Assembly (NCBI GenBank): GCA_001803565.1
Contig: MHDQ01000080.1
Coordinates: 1-7,165, forward strand
DNA: 7,165 bases
Direction: 5' to 3'
Source: Nitrospinae bacterium RIFCSPLOWO2_12_FULL_45_22
GTDB taxonomy: Bacteria; 2-12-FULL-45-22
Positions 1 through 4,414 of this stretch are shown here, one piece after another. The notes under the pieces are model-generated. The model was not told the origin of the DNA. It saw only the letters and a program-made list of their open reading frames with translations, and did not search any database. Every line of letters begins with the position of its first letter. Positions within the stretch are counted from its first letter, which is position 1. The position numbers and the translations under genes are program-made.

Positions 1-938
1 CCATCGTTTTGAGAAATAATGCTATTTGTTATGTAGATGGCTGGGCTTACAGATTGATATTGCGATGAAGAAATACCAGACCCTTTATTTCTTAATATAC
101 TACTATTGTTTATATTAATCCTTTTGAATAAATAACCAGAATCAGTACCAATTAGGATCCCAGGGCTTCCCTCCGATATAATGCAATATTCGAACGTGAT
201 ATTACTATCACCTCCGGCAGTCTTACGAATAATTTTTATACCGTCCCAATATCCAGGGGCCGATGACTCGGCATAGGGGGCAAATCTTATCGGTTTGCTA
301 GAAGTACCCACAGCATTTAAAGTACCATGGACAAACAGTCCTGACCCGGCCATGAACTTTACCTCTACCCCGGGCTCTATGGACAAGAGAACACCGGGAT
401 TCACAAAAACATCATCGGTGACAATATAAGGGCTATTGGCCTCAGTCCAGGTGGTGTCGGTAGAAATACCGCCGCCAATGGCCTTACCAACGAAATCGGC
501 TGTCTTAACAATAGTTTTGGGATTGCCCCAGTCGTCAGCCAGGTCTTTATAGGTAACCGTTATCTTATCGCCAGCAAAAGTAACTTGCAGCTTCCCATCC
601 GCCCCAATGCTTCCTTGCTCATCCAATGCTATGGAACCCTGAAAAACCCCGGTAGAAACATCTGTCTCGGTTAGGGTAACAGTTTCAGCCTGGCTCTCAA
701 TAGCACTTGTCACCGACACACTTAGGCTATCTTTGGCTGTGCTATCCTTATTCTCATCAATATCGGTAACCTGGATATACAAAGTCTCTCCAGATCGATA
801 GATACTCTTATCCAGGCTCAAGGTACCCGTTACATTTGCCAGGGTGCTATTAGGGATAAGAAGCACGAGGCAGGCTATTATTGCTATTGCCAGGCAAGCT
901 TTCAGGGATAATTTAGGTAGGGAAAATGCTCTGCCCAT
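1..938 (-). CDS. Secreted right-handed beta-helix protein (C-terminus cut by left window edge)
   Basis: The frame is open from an ATG at 938-936 to the window edge, giving 312 residues with no stop; the C-terminus is missing. A TAGGAGGG ribosome site lies just upstream, which fixes the start. Residues 1-34 form a Sec signal peptide: a basic start, a hydrophobic core (LAIAIIACLVLLI, about 16-28) and a likely cleavage after STLA (34). Residues 36-150 look like an Ig-like beta-sandwich, with the ETDVSTGVFQGSI pattern (91-103) seen in many surface-protein repeats. From about 164 the sequence has the usual opening of a parallel beta-helix: W-T-x-x-N-S-P-Y-I-V, then LLSIEPGVEVKF (184-195), GTLNAVGT (205-212) and YWDGI (230-234). 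Regular short-strand repeats follow. These features point to an exported surface or extracellular protein. Substrate and ligand cannot be read; carbohydrate binding or adhesion is only a family-level guess. It is divergent from the genes to its right and has its own promoter. Confidence 0.85.
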   Translation of the reverse strand, partial: MGRAFSLPKLSLKACLAIAIIACLVLLIPNSTLANVTGTLSLDKSIYRSGETLYIQVTDIDENKDSTAKDSLSVSVTSAIESQAETVTLTETDVSTGVFQGSIALDEQGSIGADGKLQVTFAGDKITVTYKDLADDWGNPKTIVKTADFVGKAIGGGISTDTTWTEANSPYIVTDDVFVNPGVLLSIEPGVEVKFMAGSGLFVHGTLNAVGTSSKPIRFAPYAESSAPGYWDGIKIIRKTAGGDSNITFEYCIISEGSPGILIGTDSGYLFKRININNSSILRNKGSGISSSQYQSVSPAIYITNSIISQND

Positions 939-1000
939 CCTGCCCTCCTATGGGGATATTGCCAGAGTGGATCATGGGCGAGACTCTCATACTACGGGCC

Positions 1001-1029
1001 ATTAAATCAAAGAAACCATTGGGTGTCAA
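1001..1029 (-). promoter_or_regulatory. Predicted sigma-A promoter for the beta-helix gene
   Basis: On the minus strand a perfect TTGACA (-35) lies at 1029-1024. After exactly 17 bases comes TTTAAT (-10) at 1006-1001. Transcription would start near 994, leaving a leader of about 55 bases before the ATG at 938. The match to consensus and spacing is good, but this is a sequence prediction only. Confidence 0.6.
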
Positions 1030-1104
1030 GAGGAATTTTAGCCAGCTTAATCTGAACCTCCCGATGGTAAAAAAATATTCCGGCAAAAATATTTTATCCT
1101 TTTC

Positions 1105-1133
1105 TTGACAAAAATACAATAAGATGCTATTAT
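1105..1133 (+). promoter_or_regulatory. Strong predicted sigma-A promoter for the small-gene cluster
   Basis: A perfect TTGACA (1105-1110) is followed by a 17-base spacer and TATTAT (1128-1133). The spacer ends in TGC, an extended -10 feature. A very A/T-rich stretch with AAAATATT-like runs (about 1066-1098) lies just upstream and could act as an UP element. The start would be near 1140, leaving a leader of about 110 bases before the gene at 1252. It faces away from the minus-strand promoter at 1001-1029, so the 939-1251 gap is a divergent regulatory region. Confidence 0.7.
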
Positions 1134-1184
1134 ATAATTATGCAATTGCTTGTATCATAGGGTTAATGGGGGTAGAAGGTTAAA

Positions 1185-1235
1185 ATGAAGATCGAAACCC
1201 ATAGAAACGGTATCATTCCTCTTTCAGTAATTTAA
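1185..1235 (+). CDS. Possible 16-residue leader peptide in the 5' leader
   Basis: Within the transcript leader, an ATG at 1185 opens a 16-codon frame (MKIETHRNGIIPLSVI) ending in TAA at 1233-1235. A GTAGAAGG ribosome-site-like sequence lies several bases upstream. The stop is 16 bases before the ATG of the next gene and two bases before that gene's AAGGAGG site. This layout fits a translated leader or translational coupling. A frame this short can arise by chance, there is no codon run suggesting attenuation, and no terminator hairpin is visible after it. Confidence 0.25.
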   Translation: MKIETHRNGIIPLSVI

Positions 1236-1251
1236 TAAGGAGGACTGTGAG

Positions 1252-1725
1252 ATGAAGGTAGAAGGAACGGGGCATTATGAAATACCTTCAGGTATTCCTT
1301 GCGGTACCTTTGGAACTGTTATAACCCGCAATGGATTCATTAGATTTAAGGTTGAGTGTCGCCGGTGGGATTGTGTTGAGTGTAGGGACAACCTCTGGAG
1401 CATTTGGGAAGCTAAGATTGACATAGCATGGGAAGGTAGAGACCGGTTTTATGTTGGTACTATGCAGAAGGAACGCAGGCAGCTAAGCCGATGGCTGACC
1501 AAAGTAGGGCTGGAGCAAGCAATTACAGTGTATGCTGGTAAAGATGGTTTCTTAGTAATAGCAAACAGGCCTTTCCCCGGTAGCCAGAGAGTGAGGAAGA
1601 AGAAGACCCTCAAAGTAATGAAAAGATACCTGTTTACCCAAATTGACCACGGCCAAAACCGCAAGATCGTTGCTACAAAAAGGTTTGGGTCGGTTTTGAG
1701 AGTGCTTATTACTCATATTAAATAA
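1252..1725 (+). CDS. Hypothetical protein with an N-terminal cysteine cluster
   Basis: This is a complete 157-residue frame. The ATG follows AAGGAGG with ideal spacing, so the start is secure. Four cysteines lie in the first third: C17, then C36, C41 and C44 in CRRWDCVEC, which look like a zinc-binding knuckle. The rest is rich in Trp, Arg and Lys, with a basic stretch at RVRKKK (113-118), consistent with nucleic-acid binding. A C-x4-C-x2-C 'C..WDC..C' start is reminiscent of replication-initiator-like proteins of phages and plasmids. However, no HUH histidine pair or catalytic tyrosine motif is evident, so that function is not assigned. It is the first gene after the 1105-1133 promoter and probably co-transcribed with the genes to its right. 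The family is not recognised. Confidence 0.7.
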   Translation: MKVEGTGHYEIPSGIPCGTFGTVITRNGFIRFKVECRRWDCVECRDNLWSIWEAKIDIAWEGRDRFYVGTMQKERRQLSRWLTKVGLEQAITVYAGKDGFLVIANRPFPGSQRVRKKKTLKVMKRYLFTQIDHGQNRKIVATKRFGSVLRVLITHIK

Positions 1726-1808
1726 AAGAGGACATAAGTAATATAGGTAATAGGCACCATGAAATTTACCGGAAAGCATTACTGGTAGCGAAATGGCTGA
1801 AAATAGGC

Positions 1809-2105
1809 GTGGTCAATTCTGGTCAAAAAGCCCTTGCTTATGATTGGAAAGGGGCGAAATGGGAGGATATTGACTCGAAGTGGAAGTTCAAGCCGGACGA
1901 CTATAAAGCCGCTATACTCAAAGAGATCTCGGAACGAGGACTTGTACCCTTGGAAAAGGCGGGAAAAGAGTTTATTGAGGAGCATTCCTTCTCAGAGGTT
2001 ATTATTGAAGATGTGAGGAGCCTGGTCATTGATTGGTTGGAGAGTTTGAAGGAGAGGAAGGGTGACAATGATTATTCGCACACTACAACCACTAAAAGGG
2101 CTTAA
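1809..2105 (+). CDS. Hypothetical acidic protein, start uncertain
   Basis: The listed start is a GTG at 1809 (98 residues), the only conventional start available, but it has no convincing ribosome site. The same frame stays open upstream to 1722 and encodes plausible protein there (a predicted helix, HHEIYRKALLVAKWLKIG, runs into the listed start). An AGAGGA sequence at 1727-1732 would fit translation from about 1743, where the codon is ATA. So the true start may be non-standard, or an original ATG may have mutated. Two ATGs in other frames (1759, 1793) stop after a few codons. The visible protein is charged and mostly helical (about residues 29-86), with no known domain recognised. It overlaps the next gene by 38 bases, which indicates an operon. 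Confidence 0.5.
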   Translation: MVNSGQKALAYDWKGAKWEDIDSKWKFKPDDYKAAILKEISERGLVPLEKAGKEFIEEHSFSEVIIEDVRSLVIDWLESLKERKGDNDYSHTTTTKRA

Positions 2106-2277
2106 TCACCGGGGTGAAATCGTAAAAGTACCTCCGGGGACGTACCTTTCTGTTGATCCCGATAAGGCAAACTTGTTAATAAGCCTTGATCTAGCCAAGC
2201 CAGAGAGGATATTTGAGTGGGAAGCTAGGGATGAACCTTTAGGTAAGTTTCCAGTTCATGATCGGTATGTTAATTAG
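2068..2277 (+). CDS. Small phage-connector-like protein (69 aa)
   Basis: The ATG at 2068 is preferred over the in-frame GTG at 2062 because the GGAGAGG at 2051-2057 is spaced about 10 bases from it. The 69-residue protein has the pattern 'Leu-Lys-Gly-x-x-x-x-Gly-x-x-x-x-x-Pro-Pro-Gly-Thr-Tyr-Leu-x-Val-Asp' followed by DKANLLISLDLAKPE (32-46). This resembles small phage proteins of head-tail gene regions, where a 'required-for-G-x-Y' strand segment precedes 'A-x-x-L-i-x-x-g-x-A'. That is pattern memory, not a proven homology. It overlaps the upstream gene in another frame and lies 37 bases ahead of the regulator gene. Confidence 0.5.
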   Translation: MIIRTLQPLKGLNHRGEIVKVPPGTYLSVDPDKANLLISLDLAKPERIFEWEARDEPLGKFPVHDRYVN

Positions 2278-2293
2278 CCTTACCATCTGTAAC

Positions 2294-2301
2294 CCCTAGG
2301 G
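2294..2301. promoter_or_regulatory. CCCTAGGG palindrome over the regulator's ribosome site
   Basis: A perfect 8-base palindrome overlaps the Shine-Dalgarno run AGGGAGGGG (2298-2306) of the Xre-type gene. A protein bound here could block the start region, so it is a candidate operator for autoregulation. Palindromes this short occur by chance, and an identical copy lies inside the coding region at 2529-2536. Confidence 0.25.
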
Positions 2302-2314
2302 AGGGGCAATATCC

Positions 2315-2815
2315 ATGTTCTCTGGGAAAAAGCTAAGAGAGATAAGGAAATCCAAAGGACTTACCCTAAAAAAACTGGCAGAAAAAGCTGACTTGAATTG
2401 GCAGCAAATACAGGCCCTAGAAACTGGAATAAGAACCGGCCTCACAGCTATAACCCTAAGAAAGATAGCCTTGGCCCTGGATGTTAGCATGGATGAGTTT
2501 TTTGAGGATGAGCACTTAGGGCAGAGGCCCCTAGGGTTAATTTTGGATGGGATAGAAGAGTTAGCAGAGAGGCGGCGGCTGACCCTGCCCAAGGATATAT
2601 ATCCTATATACCTATTCCAGGAGGCCCTGGGCATAGCGGATAATGAAGCATTCACCAATATCCTGTTAGCACTGGCCAGAGGCAGGGTTATTGAACTTAT
2701 CCCGGTATTTGCTCGTGATACTAAAGAAGGTATGAAGGTCTATCAGGTGCCGGAACTAGGCAACAAGAAGTATTATTCATTCACTATTGTAGCGCCTTAT
2801 GCTTCAGATAAGTAA
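2315..2815 (+). CDS. Xre-family transcriptional regulator
   Basis: This complete 166-residue protein starts at an ATG preceded by AGGGAGGGG about 8 bases away. Residues 6-62 are a Cro/C1-type helix-turn-helix: LREIRKSKGLTLKKLAEKA (helices 1-2), then NWQQIQALETG (recognition helix) and TLRKIALALDVSMDEFF (closing helices). The rest (about 63-166) is not recognised. It holds a helical stretch and a beta-rich end (VIELIPVF, KVYQVPEL, YYSFTIVAP), and could be a ligand or dimer domain. No RecA-cleavage or metallopeptidase (HExxH) signature is seen, so the classical prophage induction routes are not supported. It lies just upstream of the integrase gene on the same strand, and repeated palindromes at both gene starts suggest it controls itself and integration. 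The target is inferred. Confidence 0.85.
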   Translation: MFSGKKLREIRKSKGLTLKKLAEKADLNWQQIQALETGIRTGLTAITLRKIALALDVSMDEFFEDEHLGQRPLGLILDGIEELAERRRLTLPKDIYPIYLFQEALGIADNEAFTNILLALARGRVIELIPVFARDTKEGMKVYQVPELGNKKYYSFTIVAPYASDK

Positions 2816-2864
2816 GGGTAGTTGGTATACTGAGTAGGGGGGATACTTTATAGTCTGGCAATAC

Positions 2865-2929
2865 AAAGGGGATAGGGAACCTAGGCCCGATAAGGATAGG
2901 TTAAACCTTGGCACCTATCTTTCCCCTTT
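2865..2929 (+). repeat. Nested inverted repeats ahead of the integrase gene
   Basis: Two dyads are nested here. An inner stem of about 10 base pairs pairs 2892-2901 (AAGGATAGGT) with 2913-2922 (ACCTATCTTT), including one G-T pair, around an 11-base loop. An outer 7-bp stem pairs AAAGGGG (2865-2871) with CCCCTTT (2923-2929). A CCTAGG palindrome (2880-2885) sits in the bulge between them. No U-run follows, so it is not a typical terminator. It could be a structured leader, an operator region or a recombinase arm-site region. Confidence 0.4.
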
Positions 2930-2953
2930 ATTCATAAAAGCCAGGGTAAGCAA

Positions 2954-2965
2954 CCTTAGCTAAGG
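2954..2965. promoter_or_regulatory. 12-bp perfect palindrome at the integrase ribosome site
   Basis: CCTTAGCTAAGG is a perfect 12-base palindrome whose last bases overlap the GGGAGGA ribosome site (2964-2970) of the integrase gene. It could be an operator for the adjacent Xre regulator. No loop would remain if it folded on itself, so a DNA-level site is more likely than an RNA hairpin. Confidence 0.35.
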
Positions 2966-2977
2966 GAGGAGCATAAT

Positions 2978-4048
2978 ATGGGAGTCTACAAGAAAGGTAA
3001 AAGCTGGTACATAAACTTTTATTACCAGGGCCAGCGAATTCAAGAATGTGTAGGCCAGGCAAGTAAAACAGTGGCTAAGGAAGTCGAAGCAAAGCGGAAG
3101 GCCGAGGTTATAGAAGGCCGCTACAACCTGAACCAGAAGAAACTAACCCCTATCTTTGAGAACTTCTGCCAGCAGTATTTAGAAACCTACTCCAAGCCTA
3201 ATAAAAAACCTTCCTCTTACCTGCGGGATCAGTGCTCCATAAAGCGGCTAGGGGAGTATTTCAATGGAAAAAGGCTAGCTGATATTAGCGCCTGGTTAAT
3301 AGAAAAGTACCGGGCCAAAAGGAAGGTAGAAGAGGTAGCAGTAGCTACCCTTAACCGAGAACTGGCCTGCTTAAGGCATATGCTAAATACAGCCCGTAAG
3401 TGGAATAAACTGTACGATAGCCCTTTTAAAGATGTAAAGCTCCAGAGAGAGAACAATGGCAAGATGAGAATCCTTACTCAGGAAGAGGAAATAACCTTAA
3501 TGGATGTCATAAAGGTTAGCCCCAAAGCCCGGCACTTAGAGCCAATAGTTATTACCGCTCTAAATACTGGTATGCGAAAAGGAGAGATCCTTGGCCTAAA
3601 ATGGGGGGCAGTAACCTTCAAAGAAGGCTATATCACCCTGGAGAATACCAAGAATAATGAGATAAGGCTAATACCCATGAATGACAAATTGACAAATACC
3701 TTGAAAAATGTTAAAAAGGATTCCACGAGCGATTATGTCTTTATTAATGGAGACGGCTTACCATATAGAGATATAAAGACCGGATGGTGGAATGCGGTAA
3801 AAAAAGCCGGTTTAAGAGGGTTACGCTTCCACGATTTACGGCATACCTTCGCATCAAGATTAGTTATGGCAGGGATAGACTTAGTAACCGTAAAAGAACT
3901 CTTGGGACATAAGGATATTAAGATGACTATGAGATATAGCCATCCTACCCCGGAACATAAAAAGGCTGCGGTGAAAATTCTGGATCAAGTAACTACTATT
4001 TTAACTACTCCGTCCAAAGTAGCTATTTTACATTTCCCACAATCTTAA
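2978..4048 (+). CDS. Tyrosine-recombinase integrase
   Basis: This 356-residue protein is full length for a phage or ICE-type integrase. The ATG follows GGGAGGA with good spacing. Residues 1-50 form the arm-DNA-binding domain (KKGKSWYINFYYQG near the start). Residues about 58-150 are the SAM-like core-binding domain. The catalytic domain (about 165-335) carries the full set: R200 in TGMRKGEILGLKW, K225 in NTKNNEIRLIPM, H285 and R288 in HDLRHTFASRL, H311 in LLGHKDIKMTM, and the nucleophile Y320 in MRYSH. It should therefore be active in site-specific integration and excision through 3'-phosphotyrosine intermediates. Its stop is 13 bases before a tRNA-Arg gene, the usual kind of target for this family. 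No excisionase (Xis) is recognised nearby. Confidence 0.95.
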   Translation: MGVYKKGKSWYINFYYQGQRIQECVGQASKTVAKEVEAKRKAEVIEGRYNLNQKKLTPIFENFCQQYLETYSKPNKKPSSYLRDQCSIKRLGEYFNGKRLADISAWLIEKYRAKRKVEEVAVATLNRELACLRHMLNTARKWNKLYDSPFKDVKLQRENNGKMRILTQEEEITLMDVIKVSPKARHLEPIVITALNTGMRKGEILGLKWGAVTFKEGYITLENTKNNEIRLIPMNDKLTNTLKNVKKDSTSDYVFINGDGLPYRDIKTGWWNAVKKAGLRGLRFHDLRHTFASRLVMAGIDLVTVKELLGHKDIKMTMRYSHPTPEHKKAAVKILDQVTTILTTPSKVAILHFPQS

Positions 4049-4061
4049 GCTAGATAAGGAA

Positions 4062-4138
4062 GGGCGAGTAGCTCAGGTGGATAGAGCGTTGGTCTCCGGA
4101 ACCAAAGGCCGTGGGTTCGAGTCCCGCCTCGCCTACCA
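4062..4138 (+). tRNA. tRNA-Arg (anticodon CCG), CCA end encoded
   Basis: A full cloverleaf can be drawn. The acceptor stem GGGCGAG (4062-4068) pairs with CTCGCCT (4128-4134), with one G-T pair at the end. The D stem is GCTC/GAGC (4071-4074 and 4084-4087). The anticodon stem is TTGGT/ACCAA with loop CTCCGGA, placing anticodon CCG at 4096-4098, which reads the Arg codon CGG. The variable loop has 5 bases. The T stem is GTGGG/CCCGC with loop TTCGAGT. Discriminator A4135 and an encoded CCA (4136-4138) follow. It looks functional. It sits just 3' of the integrase gene and is the likely attachment site. Confidence 0.96.
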
Positions 4139-4332
4139 ATCCTATCAAGGCTTTCCGCGACTTGTCCAAAACTCTTCCCAAAAGGTTGCCAAAAAATCGG
4201 CCCTTTTATTCAATATAGAACCTCTTTAATAGATCCGATGTTCACCCCAAGGCAAATTAGGTGCGAACGAGCCGTAATGCACGGTTTTCAAGGCTTTTTG
4301 CAATGGGGGTGGGCAAGGTAGAGTTTGTCTCC
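4139..4332. other. Intergenic stretch between tRNA-Arg and the nif-like promoter; no gene seen
   Basis: No frame here has a ribosome site and protein-like composition. A GTG-started frame at 4261 is a shadow that runs into the next gene out of frame. A weak hairpin GAGCCGT/ACGGTTT (4269-4275 with 4281-4287, two G-T pairs) is the only terminator-like item. If the tRNA is an attachment site, the chromosome-element junction may lie at the tRNA end, but no second copy of its 3' part is visible in the window. Confidence 0.5.
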
Positions 4333-4361
4333 TTGACAAGAATATTTTTCTCCAATAAAAT
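4333..4361 (+). promoter_or_regulatory. Predicted sigma-A promoter of the NifH-NifH operon
   Basis: A perfect TTGACA (4333-4338), a 17-base spacer and TAAAAT (4356-4361) are present. Transcription would begin near 4368, about 47 bases before the ATG at 4415. TTGTC (4325-4329) and GACAA (4335-4339) form a short inverted repeat over the -35 box, a possible but weak operator. No sigma-54 -24/-12 (GG-N10-GC) promoter was recognised, so NifA-type control as in Proteobacteria is not supported. Confidence 0.65.
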
Positions 4362-4414
4362 GCCCATAATTAAACATTTGATTAACATACATTTAAAAAG
4401 CAAGGAGGAAGAGG

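Noticed and set aside
913-1119. Overlapping short frames on both strands (926-1108 plus, 913-1119 minus) in the divergent gap
   Set aside because: They overlap the two predicted promoters and the start of the beta-helix gene, lack ribosome sites and have no protein-like pattern. Treated as chance frames.
2296-2658. 120-residue minus-strand frame
   Set aside because: It lies fully opposite the Xre regulator gene, whose HTH motif and ribosome site are clear. It is a shadow frame.
4269-4287. Terminator hairpin after the tRNA
   Set aside because: Only a 7-bp stem with two G-T pairs and a short T-run. Too weak to call.
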